The position numbers and the translations under genes were made by a program. From an uncultured Clostridia bacterium (GTDB lineage: Bacteria > Bacillota > Clostridia > Christensenellales > Aristaeellaceae), in the NCBI GenBank assembly GCA_947624355.1, contig CANQKI010000016.1:1-33504 (forward strand): a stretch of DNA of 33,504 nt, written 5' to 3'. The notes under the pieces are model-generated. The model made no database searches and was not told the origin of the DNA. It saw nothing but the letters and a program-made list of their open reading frames with translations. Shown here piece after piece: positions 8,477 to 15,738 of the stretch (its first letter is position 1; each line of letters begins with the position of its first letter).

Positions 8477-9010
8477 ATGAAAAAGTATCTGAGCATTCTG
8501 CTGATCTGCCTGCTGGCCCTGACCGTTTTCGGCGCGGCCGCCGAGGAAACCGCTCCCGTGGAAATCAAGGTGCATGACGGCCTGACCATTTCCGTAGTTG
8601 TGCCCGAAGGCTACACCTTTTCCGGCAATTGGTACGGCGAAATTCTCCATGCCAGCCTGATCCCCGCCGATCCTGCCACCCCGGCCATGGTGCTGTCCGT
8701 GGCCGCATCCGAGGAATACGGCGGCGTCACCATCAACGACCTGAGCGAGGACGAGCTGAACAGCCTCATCGCCGTCTGTGCCGCCGATTATGCTTCCCCT
8801 TCCTACGCCATTTCCGAAACCACCCACGGCACCAAGCTCATCGTGCTGGATGAAAATTCGGACGGCGACGAGTATGTGGAAATTATTACCCTCTATCAGG
8901 GCTATTTCGTCCAGGTGTCCATGGAACCCACGGACGAAACCCAGCTCACCGCAGATCAGATCGCCGTAGCCGTGCAGCTGCTGAGCGATATGGAGTTCGT
9001 GACCAAGTAA
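8477..9010 (+). CDS. Small secreted protein of unknown function
   Basis: 177 residues. The ATG at 8477 has AAGGAGG nine bases in front; a TTG at 8474 is the alternative. Signal peptide about 1-22 with an AxA-type site, leaving an acidic mature protein of alternating beta-strand-like segments (EIKVHDGLTISVVVPEGY, YVEIITLYQGYFVQVSM) and no Cys. I do not recognise a family; the strand pattern is loosely like small exported folds seen with envelope stress genes, which is only an impression. It ends at a bidirectional terminator and forms a two-gene unit with the SH3 protein upstream. Confidence 0.75.
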   Translation: MKKYLSILLICLLALTVFGAAAEETAPVEIKVHDGLTISVVVPEGYTFSGNWYGEILHASLIPADPATPAMVLSVAASEEYGGVTINDLSEDELNSLIAVCAADYASPSYAISETTHGTKLIVLDENSDGDEYVEIITLYQGYFVQVSMEPTDETQLTADQIAVAVQLLSDMEFVTK

Positions 9011-9025
9011 TCCCGGAATATCTGA

Positions 9026-9074
9026 TAAAAAAGCCCGCCGGACAGAGAAATTGCTCTCCGCCCGGCGGATTTTT
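9026..9074. terminator. Bidirectional terminator
   Basis: GC-rich hairpin with CCGCCGG/CCGGCGG and inner AGAG/CTCT pairs. An A-run precedes it (9026-9032) and a T-run follows (9070-9074). It separates the convergent secreted-protein and DegV genes. Confidence 0.85.
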
Positions 9075-9101
9075 ATGTTTGCGGTTCTGCTCCTTCCCGC
9101 C

Positions 9102-9956
9102 TCAGGGTTCGTCCTCCGCGAACACCAGGCCGTAGCCTCCGGGGCCGATATACACGCCGATGGTGGCGCCGATGGGCTCCATGGGCCGCATGGGAAGATC
9201 GACCCCCGCCTGGCGGAGCTTTTGCAGGTAATGTTCGCAGTTATCCCCCGTGCGGGCGTAAATAGGGATGATGGGCTCTTCCCTGGAAATCCTGCGGTCT
9301 TTGACCAGCGCCACCATTTCCCGCATGGCGTGCAGCGCCCCGATTTCCTTCCGGATGACCTCGATATTTCCCTGGGCCGTCAGGGTGATGATGGGCTTGA
9401 TGTGCATCAGCTTGCCGATGCCCGCCACGCTTTGGGGCAGACGGCCGCCCCGAGCCAGGTAATCCAGCGTATCCAGGCAGGCAATCAGCCGCACCCGCTC
9501 CCGGTAACGCGCAAGGTCGTCCGCAATCTCCGCCGCGTCCTTCCCCGCGTCCCGCAGTTTGCAGGCCCGGTAAACCAGCAGCTTTTCCGCGGCCGCCGCG
9601 GCGGCGCTTCCCGGATCGACGATATAAATCGGGTCGTACCCCGCCATTTCCTTCGCCAGGCACGCCCCCTGCCAGGTGCCGGACAGGCGCGGGGAAATCA
9701 CGATGCACACAACGGCGTCCTCCGCCCGTTTGGCGTCCTCAAACACGGAAAGAAAGCTTTCGGGGGAGGGCTGGGAGGTCTTGATATTTACCCCCTGATC
9801 CATCATCCGCCAGAAATCCGCCATGGGCCGGGTCTTGTCATCCAACAGGGTTTCGCCGCCGCACAGCAGGGGCACGGGCACCAATTCCACCCGCAGGGCC
9901 TCCAGCTCCTGCAGCGTCATATCGGAAGCCGAATCCGTCACGATGCGGACGCTCAT
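9102..9956 (-). CDS. DegV family fatty-acid-binding protein
   Basis: 284 residues. DegV/FakB-type proteins bind a fatty acid and, in Gram-positive bacteria, present it to the FakA kinase. The N-terminal DSASD motif is at 8-12, then TSQPSP near 60, ISPRLSGTWQ near 87 (the head-group contacts of FakB), LDTLDYLARGGR near 160 and a C-terminal GPGGYGLVF. Length fits the family. The ATG overlaps the stop of the upstream HAD gene (ATGA at 9953-9956), indicating translational coupling. No fakA is nearby. Confidence 0.93.
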   Translation of the reverse strand: MSVRIVTDSASDMTLQELEALRVELVPVPLLCGGETLLDDKTRPMADFWRMMDQGVNIKTSQPSPESFLSVFEDAKRAEDAVVCIVISPRLSGTWQGACLAKEMAGYDPIYIVDPGSAAAAAAEKLLVYRACKLRDAGKDAAEIADDLARYRERVRLIACLDTLDYLARGGRLPQSVAGIGKLMHIKPIITLTAQGNIEVIRKEIGALHAMREMVALVKDRRISREEPIIPIYARTGDNCEHYLQKLRQAGVDLPMRPMEPIGATIGVYIGPGGYGLVFAEDEP

Positions 9957-10678
9957 TGCCCCCTCACCCCCGCGTGACTGTTCAGAAACGCCTCCAGATC
10001 CTCAAAATCCCCGTGGGGATAGGGAGCAAGATCCCGGTTTTCCTTGTTGATCAGGCTGCCCGTCAGCAAATAGACCGCCATGCCCAGCTCCCGGGCCGGC
10101 GTATCCTCGGACGCGTCGTTGCCTACCATCAGGCAGTTTTCGGGCGCAACGCCAAGTTTCTCCGCCACCTCCCGGTAATAGGCGGGGTTGGGCTTGCAGA
10201 AGCGGCTGTCCTCATAGGTGGTAAACAATTCAAAATCCTCGGGCGCGAGCCCTGCCCAGCGGATGCGCTTTTCCGTGGCGACCGCGGGGAAAATGGGATT
10301 GGTGGCCAGGGCCACCCGGCACCCCAGCCCCTTGGCCGCCCGCACCACCGCCGCCGCCCTGGGCGAATAGCCGCAGACAGCCCGGGCATTTTCAAATTCG
10401 TTGCCGTAAAATTCCTCAAACAGATATTTGTCCTCCAGCGCCTTCGGGCCAAAGATGGCCGAAAATGCCCGCCAGAACGCTTCTTCATTGGTGCGCGTGC
10501 CGTCGTTTTTCACCATGGCCGCCGTGCCCTTCCAGATGGCGTCCACCAGTTTTCCGGCCTCATAGCCGTGGGGCGCCATTTTCCGGGCCAGCATCCCGAA
10601 ATATGCCTTCACAAACAAATCCTGATCCATGGGCAGCAGCGTGCCGTCCAGATCGAAAAGCACCGTGGTAATCGCCAT
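9953..10678 (-). CDS. HAD-superfamily hydrolase
   Basis: 241 residues, cytosolic phosphatase-like. Motif I is DLDGT (nucleophile D9, acid D11), motif II Thr126 in ATNP, motif III Lys162 in CKPNP, motif IV GNDASED at 186-192. The cap sits between motifs I and II (C1-type, helical). The substrate cannot be read from sequence. CAGGAG precedes the ATG. It is first gene of a two-gene operon with the DegV protein, driven by the strong minus promoter at 10782-10809, whose transcript passes through palindromic sites. Confidence 0.92.
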   Translation of the reverse strand: MAITTVLFDLDGTLLPMDQDLFVKAYFGMLARKMAPHGYEAGKLVDAIWKGTAAMVKNDGTRTNEEAFWRAFSAIFGPKALEDKYLFEEFYGNEFENARAVCGYSPRAAAVVRAAKGLGCRVALATNPIFPAVATEKRIRWAGLAPEDFELFTTYEDSRFCKPNPAYYREVAEKLGVAPENCLMVGNDASEDTPARELGMAVYLLTGSLINKENRDLAPYPHGDFEDLEAFLNSHAGVRGQ

Positions 10679-10704
10679 ACTCGCTCCTGAAAAAAGATTT
10701 CGGG

Positions 10705-10733
10705 TTGACTTTGGGCCCGATCCCGGATATAAT
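10705..10733 (+). promoter_or_regulatory. Sigma-A promoter toward the TetR operon
   Basis: TTGACT (10705-10710), 17 bp, TATAAT (10728-10733). Initiation near 10740 gives a leader of about 130 nt that runs across the opposing promoter at 10782-10809. Confidence 0.85.
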
Positions 10734-10741
10734 CGTTTATA

Positions 10742-10781
10742 TGATATGAATACATCTAAATGACACGTTCATATCAATATG
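10742..10781. promoter_or_regulatory. Palindromic operator candidates between face-to-face promoters
   Basis: TGATATGAA (10742-10750) and TTCATATCA (10768-10776) are perfect 9-bp inverted arms. The right arm also overlaps a second palindrome, CATAT-CA-ATATG (10770-10781). They lie between the plus and minus promoters and cover both predicted start points. A TetR gene is next door, so autoregulation is the natural inference. Confidence 0.6.
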
Positions 10782-10809
10782 AGTATAAGGTATTTCCCGC
10801 AATTGTCAA
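10782..10809 (-). promoter_or_regulatory. Sigma-A promoter toward the HAD-DegV operon
   Basis: Minus strand TTGACA (10804-10809), 16 bp, TATACT (10782-10787). The start near 10775 gives a leader of about 97 nt that crosses the plus-strand promoter. Confidence 0.83.
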
Positions 10810-10823
10810 GGGGAAGGACGTAT

Positions 10824-10851
10824 TTGATACGATTTGCCGAAAACGTATCAA
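10824..10851. promoter_or_regulatory. Perfect inverted repeat before the TetR gene
   Basis: TTGATACG (10824-10831) and CGTATCAA (10844-10851) with a 12-nt spacer, 21 nt before the TetR start codon. It could be an operator, or an RNA hairpin in the TetR leader. Confidence 0.5.
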
Positions 10852-10872
10852 TCCGGGACGAAGGAGGGGGCC

Positions 10873-11376
10873 ATGGGACGCGGAAGCAAAACCACCGAGC
10901 TGCTCAAGGAATGCATGGGCGACACGCTGCTGACGCTCATGCGGGAAAAGCCCTTTGAAAAAATCACCTATCAGGAAATCGCGGAGAAAGCGGGGGTGGG
11001 GCGCTCCACCTGGTTCCGGAATTTTTCGTGCAAGGAGGAGGCCATCACCTTCCGCCTGCTGCAGCTATGGAACCGCTGGGCCCGGGAGCACGGCATCCCG
11101 GAAAACGGCCGCTACACCATGGGGGACGCCGGCACATTTTTCGATTTCATTTACAGCATCCGCGACACCCTGCTTATCCTCTACCAGGCCGACAAGCAGG
11201 CCTGCATCTATGAAACCTTTTACCGGGCCATCACGCCCCAGCACATCGACGACGCGGAGCGGTACGTGAGCCGCTTTTATTCCTACGGCCTCTTTGGCCT
11301 GGTGAACGAATGGGCCAGCCGGGATTTCAAGGAAACGCCCCAGGAAATGGCCCGGCTGTTCGCCGCCCTGCGGTAA
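10873..11376 (+). CDS. TetR/AcrR-family transcriptional regulator
   Basis: 167 residues from ATG 10873 with AAGGAGG in front; a TTG 39 bases upstream is less likely. An N-terminal helix-turn-helix covers about 31-51 (ITYQEIAEKAGVGRSTWFRNF-type: FEKITYQEIAE then GVGRSTWFRNF). The C-terminal helical half ends in YGLFGLVNEWASRDFKETPQEM, as in the TetR_C group common in Clostridia. The ligand is unknown. It leads a three-gene unit and faces the HAD-DegV operon across two palindromes. Confidence 0.9.
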   Translation: MGRGSKTTELLKECMGDTLLTLMREKPFEKITYQEIAEKAGVGRSTWFRNFSCKEEAITFRLLQLWNRWAREHGIPENGRYTMGDAGTFFDFIYSIRDTLLILYQADKQACIYETFYRAITPQHIDDAERYVSRFYSYGLFGLVNEWASRDFKETPQEMARLFAALR

Positions 11377-11399
11377 ATTCGGAAAGGAGCGATTGCCCC

Positions 11400-12107
11400 A
11401 TGATCATCCGGTGCGTATGGGAACACAACGGAAACGACAGCCTTTTGTACGCAGAGAGTTTTCCCGGCGCTTTCACCCGCGGTCCGTCCCGGGATGCGGC
11501 CCTTCAAAAAATGCCCGCTGAGATCGGCGCTTATCTCCGGTGGAAGGGCGAAGAGGTTCCCGATTCCTTTTCCTGCGTAACCGTTCAGGAAAAGTCCTCC
11601 GGCCTCACCGTTTCCGACGCCGATTCGGACGTGCTGTTCGATTCGGAAAGGGCGCCCTTGAGCCCGGCGGAATACGCGGCGCTGAAAGCCCTGGCCCTGA
11701 AATCCGCCCGGGATTTTGAAGCCCTGTATCAGGCGGTTCCAGATAAAGACAAAAGCTGCCTGCCGGCCCGGAAAACGTTCTACGGCCCTGTTCCGCGGAC
11801 GGCGGCGGAAATGTATGCCCACGTAAGAAACGTCAACGATTATTATTTTGCCGAAATCGGCGTGCCGGCCGACAACGAAGGAAGCATTTTATCGTGCCGG
11901 GAGCGGGGCTTTGCGGCGCTGGAAAAGCAGCCCGGTTTTCTCCAAAATACCGTTGTCCTTGGCAGCTATGACGAGGAATGGTCATTGCGCAAGGTGCTGC
12001 GGCGCTTTCTCTGGCACGACCGGATTCATGCCCGGGCCATGTACCGGATGGCCGTCCGGACCTTTGGGCCCGACGCCGTGCCGGATGTGTTCCGGTTTGA
12101 TCGGTAA
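11400..12107 (+). CDS. HicB-like N-terminus joined to DinB-superfamily domain
   Basis: 235 residues from ATG 11400 with AAAGGAG in front, 23 nt after the TetR gene. Residues 1-75 resemble the HicB/UPF0150 fold (an ESFPGAFTRGPSRDAAL stretch like the substrate-lure region of HicB antitoxins), with no hicA gene nearby. Residues 95-220 form a DinB-like four-helix bundle with His candidates for the metal site, H141 and the pair H206/H210 in WHDRIHARAMYRM. DinB-type proteins are often thiol-dependent, metal-binding enzymes. The HicB assignment rests on pattern only; the DinB part is firmer. The same two-part architecture occurs in clostridial hypothetical proteins, as far as I recall. Confidence 0.7.
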   Translation: MIIRCVWEHNGNDSLLYAESFPGAFTRGPSRDAALQKMPAEIGAYLRWKGEEVPDSFSCVTVQEKSSGLTVSDADSDVLFDSERAPLSPAEYAALKALALKSARDFEALYQAVPDKDKSCLPARKTFYGPVPRTAAEMYAHVRNVNDYYFAEIGVPADNEGSILSCRERGFAALEKQPGFLQNTVVLGSYDEEWSLRKVLRRFLWHDRIHARAMYRMAVRTFGPDAVPDVFRFDR

Positions 12108-12133
12108 ATCCGCGACGAACGAGGCAAAACACC

Positions 12134-12529
12134 ATGATATACAAATTCAACGAAACCGTGTCCGCAAAGGCATTGGCGGACCTGCGCGAGGCCGTTGGCT
12201 GGAACAGGATGGAAGAAGCGTATCAAAGCCCTGCCATCACGTCGTATTGCCACATCGCCGTTTATGAAGACGGACGGCTGATTGGGTACATCGACTGCGT
12301 ATCAAACGGCATGACGGACGCTTATATTCAGGATTTAATGGTTCACCCGGATTGCCAGGGCCAGGGCATCGGCACGGCCCTGATGAAGCAGATGATCGCG
12401 TATCTGAAGGAAAAGCGCATTTTCATGGTTTCCGTGGTCTATGAAGAAAGCCTGCGGCCGTTTTACGCGCGGTTCGGGTTTTATCCCATGCTGTGCGGGC
12501 AAATGGAAACCGATCCGGGCCGTCCGTAA
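12134..12529 (+). CDS. GNAT-family N-acetyltransferase
   Basis: 131 residues. Motif A is VHPDCQGQGIGTALM, with the acetyl-CoA pyrophosphate loop QGQGIGT at 75-81. Motif B follows with FYARFGFYPM near 116. Cytosolic; acceptor unknown. The gene begins 26 nt after the DinB-like gene with only a weak GAGG in front, so it is probably expressed by read-through from the TetR promoter. No terminator is seen directly after it before the next promoter. Confidence 0.9.
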   Translation: MIYKFNETVSAKALADLREAVGWNRMEEAYQSPAITSYCHIAVYEDGRLIGYIDCVSNGMTDAYIQDLMVHPDCQGQGIGTALMKQMIAYLKEKRIFMVSVVYEESLRPFYARFGFYPMLCGQMETDPGRP

Positions 12530-12598
12530 TACAGGCCCCCTCGCGGCCTTTCATAGAACGCGCTTTTTGAAAACAAATTGTAAAATGTCGAAAATTGC

Positions 12599-12628
12599 TT
12601 GCCCTTTGCGGGAGAATTATTGTATACT
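12599..12628 (+). promoter_or_regulatory. Sigma-A promoter for the SH3-deacetylase gene
   Basis: TTGCCC (12599-12604), 18 bp, TATACT (12623-12628), followed by AAAGGAGGGG at 12651-12660. Confidence 0.7.
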
Positions 12629-12667
12629 GGCATGGGAAGCGACGCTGCACAAAGGAGGGGTTCGCGC

Positions 12668-14449
12668 ATGGGAAAGAAAAAATGGGGGGCGCTGCTGCTG
12701 GCGTTTTTGCTGCTTTGCGCCCTGCTGCCCGGTGCCGGGGCCGAAGGGGCGGATTATATCGGCACGGTGACGGGCGGCAAGCTGCACCTGCGCCAGTCCC
12801 CCGCTTCCGACGGAAAAATTATCAACACCTATAAAGAAGGCACCCAGGTGGATATCCTGGAAAACCAGGGCGAATGGTGCAGGGTACGGGTGGACGGCAA
12901 GGAAGGCTATATGATGACCGCCTACCTCACCATCAAGGCCAACTACACCCGCCTGGGCTGGGGCAAAACGAAAAACGACGGAACGATCCTGACCCTCCGC
13001 GCTTCGGCGGACAGCGGCGCGGCCATCCTGAAGCAGGCCATGAGCGGCGCGGCGGTGGAGGTGCTGGAGGCCGCTGGCGAATGGTACCGGGTGCGGTTGG
13101 GAGGCGTGTTCGGGTATCTCCAAAAAAATCTGGTCATCCTGGATACCGAAAGCGAGTATGCCCTGGGGGCCTCCGGCACGGTGTCCGGCGGCCTGCGGGC
13201 CAAGGACCTGGAGCGTGCCGCCCACGACCTGGGGAACCCCATGGCCATGACCCGGGATTCCGGCGATTTCACCTTTGATCTGCGCTACCTGGAAACGGGC
13301 ATTGACGATATCGACACCCAGATTGAAAACTGGGTGAACGGCACGCTGTCCGTGTTCGAGCAGGACCATGTGCTGAACCATTCGGGGGAAGCCGCCTCCT
13401 ACACGGTGCGGTATCAGGCGGTGCAGGTGGACGAAAAATACCAGAGCATCCTGCTGCTGGGCGACTATGAAACGGGAGACCAGCTGCTGCAGGCCGTCTT
13501 TGCCCTGAACCTGGAAAACGGCCGGCCCCTGGACGCTTCCCGACTGTTTCAGGATTCCATGCGGGCCATGATCTCCCTGGAAAGCCAGGCGGCGGAATGG
13601 ATGCCCGCCCCCGCGGAAGGGTACGACCGGGCGGCGGACATGACCTGGCTGCAGTACGCCGTGCTCACCAAAGAGGGCGTGGAAGCCGTGCTGCCCTCCG
13701 GGCTGTATTTGCCTCTTTCGGTCGGCACCCGGGCCATCACGCTGCGTTATGCTCAGGTGGCCGAGACCATGGCGCTGGATTCGGACTATATCCGGGGCCG
13801 CGCCCGGCAGATCGACCCCACCAAGCCCATGATCGCCCTGACGTTTGACGACGGCCCCTCTGAAGAAACGGACAAGATTCTCTCCGTCCTGGCCCAGTAC
13901 GACGCCCGGGCCACCTTCTGCGTGCAGGGGCAAAACGTGGCCCCCTTCGGCGACACCATCAAGCGCGCCATCGCCATGGGCAACGAAATCGCCTCCCATA
14001 CCTGGAACCATGTGAACCTCATCGAGGTTTCCGCCAGCACAGCCCGCTCCCAGCTGGAGCGCACCAACGAAGCCGTGCGGGAGCTGACCGGCGGCTATGA
14101 AATCAAGGTGCTGCGGCCCCCCTACGGCAAAACCAACAAGAGCGTCCGCAATATCTGCGCAGAGCTGGGCATGGTCATCGCCCACTGGAAAGTGGACACC
14201 CTGGACTGGGAGACCCGCAATTCCTCCAAGACCTACCGGGCCATTATGAACGGAGCAAAAAACGGCGTCATCATCCTCTGCCACGACCTGTACGCCACCA
14301 CGGCAACCGCCGTGCAGCAGGCCGTGCCCGAGCTGATCGAAAAGGGATTCCAGTTGGTAACGGTGTCCGAGCTCCTTTCCTTCCACAAGGACGGCGCCAA
14401 GCCGGGCACGGTGTACGCCTACCTGGATCCCGAAAACATTAAAAAATAA
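12668..14449 (+). CDS. Secreted SH3/polysaccharide deacetylase (NodB domain)
   Basis: 593 residues from ATG 12668, seven bases after AAAGGAGGGG. Signal peptide about 1-24. Two SH3_3 domains follow (about 33-88, ending EGYMMTAYL, and about 96-152). A middle domain (about 180-375) resembles the DUF3298/RsiV-like part of PdaC-type deacetylases. The NodB domain has TFDDGP at 392-397 (catalytic and metal Asp), the metal-binding pair in SHTWNH near 444-448, RPPYGKTN, WKVDTLDW and the catalytic-base motif ILCHDLY. It should deacetylate wall glycan (peptidoglycan or similar) outside the cell; deacetylation commonly gives lysozyme resistance. It is monocistronic and ends at 14469-14501. Confidence 0.93.
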   Translation: MGKKKWGALLLAFLLLCALLPGAGAEGADYIGTVTGGKLHLRQSPASDGKIINTYKEGTQVDILENQGEWCRVRVDGKEGYMMTAYLTIKANYTRLGWGKTKNDGTILTLRASADSGAAILKQAMSGAAVEVLEAAGEWYRVRLGGVFGYLQKNLVILDTESEYALGASGTVSGGLRAKDLERAAHDLGNPMAMTRDSGDFTFDLRYLETGIDDIDTQIENWVNGTLSVFEQDHVLNHSGEAASYTVRYQAVQVDEKYQSILLLGDYETGDQLLQAVFALNLENGRPLDASRLFQDSMRAMISLESQAAEWMPAPAEGYDRAADMTWLQYAVLTKEGVEAVLPSGLYLPLSVGTRAITLRYAQVAETMALDSDYIRGRARQIDPTKPMIALTFDDGPSEETDKILSVLAQYDARATFCVQGQNVAPFGDTIKRAIAMGNEIASHTWNHVNLIEVSASTARSQLERTNEAVRELTGGYEIKVLRPPYGKTNKSVRNICAELGMVIAHWKVDTLDWETRNSSKTYRAIMNGAKNGVIILCHDLYATTATAVQQAVPELIEKGFQLVTVSELLSFHKDGAKPGTVYAYLDPENIKK

Positions 14450-14468
14450 CGGCATACAAATAACTGCC

Positions 14469-14501
14469 AAAAACGGGAAGCATGAACGCCTCCCGTTTTT
14501 T
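14469..14501. terminator. Bidirectional terminator
   Basis: ACGGGA..GC and GC..TCCCGT arms with loop ATGAAC. An A-run precedes it (14469-14473) and a T-run follows (14496-14501). It serves the convergent deacetylase and SH3 genes. Confidence 0.85.
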
Positions 14502-14515
14502 ATGCTGGATATTCT

Positions 14516-15613
14516 TTAATTATCATCAGAGGAAGAAACAAGATATTTCATCATCATATAGCCGCTCTGATCCCCCGCCGTCACAAAAGCCCAGCCGTTC
14601 TGCTCCGTGTGCACGGTGACCCGGGTGCCGTTTGGGAAGGTACCCACGATGTCCGAATTCCCGTCTGGCCGCGCGCGCATTTTGAGGGGCGCGTTGTTGC
14701 CCGTCTGCACGATCAGGATCTTTTGCCCGCCGTCGGTTTCAGCGTCTGCGCCCTCCGGGGCGGCCGCCAGATACTTGCGCATCATGTAGCCCTCCTGCCC
14801 GTCCACAATCACCCGCGCCCAGCCGTTTTCCTCCTCCTGAACGGCGACGGGGGTGCCGTTTTTGTAGCGGCCCAGGGTTTCGGCGTCGGCATTGGGGGCG
14901 GAACGCAGTTTCAGGGGATCGTCATTCCCCGTGGCGATATAAAAGATCGCGCCGCCCGAATAGGCCTCCTTCTGGGCCTCGGCATAGGCCCGGGCCCGCT
15001 CGATCTGGGCGGCAATGACCGCCTGGTTCACATCAGCCGGCCTGTCGCCCAGCAGGTTAAAGGCCGGGATCCAGGCATCCAGATTGCCCAAAGTAAAATG
15101 CGCCATATCCCCCTGCCAGCCGCACACCGTCACCAGCGTGCCCGTTTCCAGGCTGCCGCAGGGAACGGCCCGCTCCGGGTCTTCGTAAATCTCTACGGGC
15201 GTGAACAGGTCGCGCATCCGGTCGTCCGCCAGCACGTAATGATAGGATACGTCGTCCGCCTCCCGGGCCGCGACGCCCTCGGGCAACGTCGCAATCAGGT
15301 CGTCGTTTTCCACCCAGCCGGAAAGCGCCTGATCGTAAAGGACGAAGGTACGCTCCCCCTGCCGTTTGTCCGTCAGCGCCACCCGGCTGCCGTCCGGCAG
15401 ACTGCCGCAGGGCTGACCCGCCTCGTCATACAGCGCCGTTTCGCCGCCTTCATGCAGGGTATACAGATAATATACCGTTTCCAGCCTTCGACCCGTATTC
15501 AAGGCGCTTCTGAGGATGGTTTCTTCCTCCGTTTCCGCCGATGCCCCCGGGCCGATGCAAAAGAAAAGCGCCGCCAGACACAGAACCGCCGTCCGGCGCA
15601 TCCTTCCCTTCAT
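14516..15613 (-). CDS. Secreted protein with four SH3-like segments
   Basis: 365 residues, signal peptide about 1-27. Two divergent SH3-like segments (about 50-110 and 140-197) are followed by two clear SH3_3 domains, about 223-285 (LKLRSAPNADAETLG to GYMMRKYL) and 300-358 (LKMRARPDGNSDIVG to GYMMMKYL), with an Ala/Glu-rich helix between the halves. No enzyme domain is seen, so wall binding or scaffolding is inferred. AAGGGGGA precedes the ATG. Its promoter is near-consensus, with a TACA-x-x-TGTA palindrome just upstream. Confidence 0.85.
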   Translation of the reverse strand: MKGRMRRTAVLCLAALFFCIGPGASAETEEETILRSALNTGRRLETVYYLYTLHEGGETALYDEAGQPCGSLPDGSRVALTDKRQGERTFVLYDQALSGWVENDDLIATLPEGVAAREADDVSYHYVLADDRMRDLFTPVEIYEDPERAVPCGSLETGTLVTVCGWQGDMAHFTLGNLDAWIPAFNLLGDRPADVNQAVIAAQIERARAYAEAQKEAYSGGAIFYIATGNDDPLKLRSAPNADAETLGRYKNGTPVAVQEEENGWARVIVDGQEGYMMRKYLAAAPEGADAETDGGQKILIVQTGNNAPLKMRARPDGNSDIVGTFPNGTRVTVHTEQNGWAFVTAGDQSGYMMMKYLVSSSDDN

Positions 15614-15647
15614 GGGCCAATTCCCCCTTGCGTATCGTTCCGGTCTT

Positions 15648-15677
15648 ATTTTACCGAAAATGCCCGAAATCTGTCAA
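15648..15677 (-). promoter_or_regulatory. Sigma-A promoter for the four-SH3 gene
   Basis: Minus strand TTGACA (15672-15677), 18 bp, TAAAAT (15648-15653), about 35 nt before the start codon. Confidence 0.8.
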
Positions 15678-15690
15678 GCAATGAACGGCA

Positions 15691-15710
15691 GTTTTTACAG
15701 GTGTAAAAAC
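15691..15710. promoter_or_regulatory. Perfect palindrome, possible operator or dinB terminator
   Basis: GTTTTTACA and TGTAAAAAC separated by two bases. It lies 28 nt after the dinB stop and 13 bp upstream of the -35 of the next gene. The core TACA-x-x-TGTA matches the operator core known for BlaI/MecI/CopY-type repressors. As a dinB terminator it would lack a proper T-run. Function open. Confidence 0.45.
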
Positions 15711-15738
15711 TCCGGGCGTCGTTTTTTCAACACCTTTT

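Noticed and set aside
12617..14470. Minus-strand frame opposite the deacetylase gene (617 codons)
   Set aside because: Shadow. The plus strand has a signal peptide, SH3 domains and a full NodB motif set, with a promoter and ribosome binding site.
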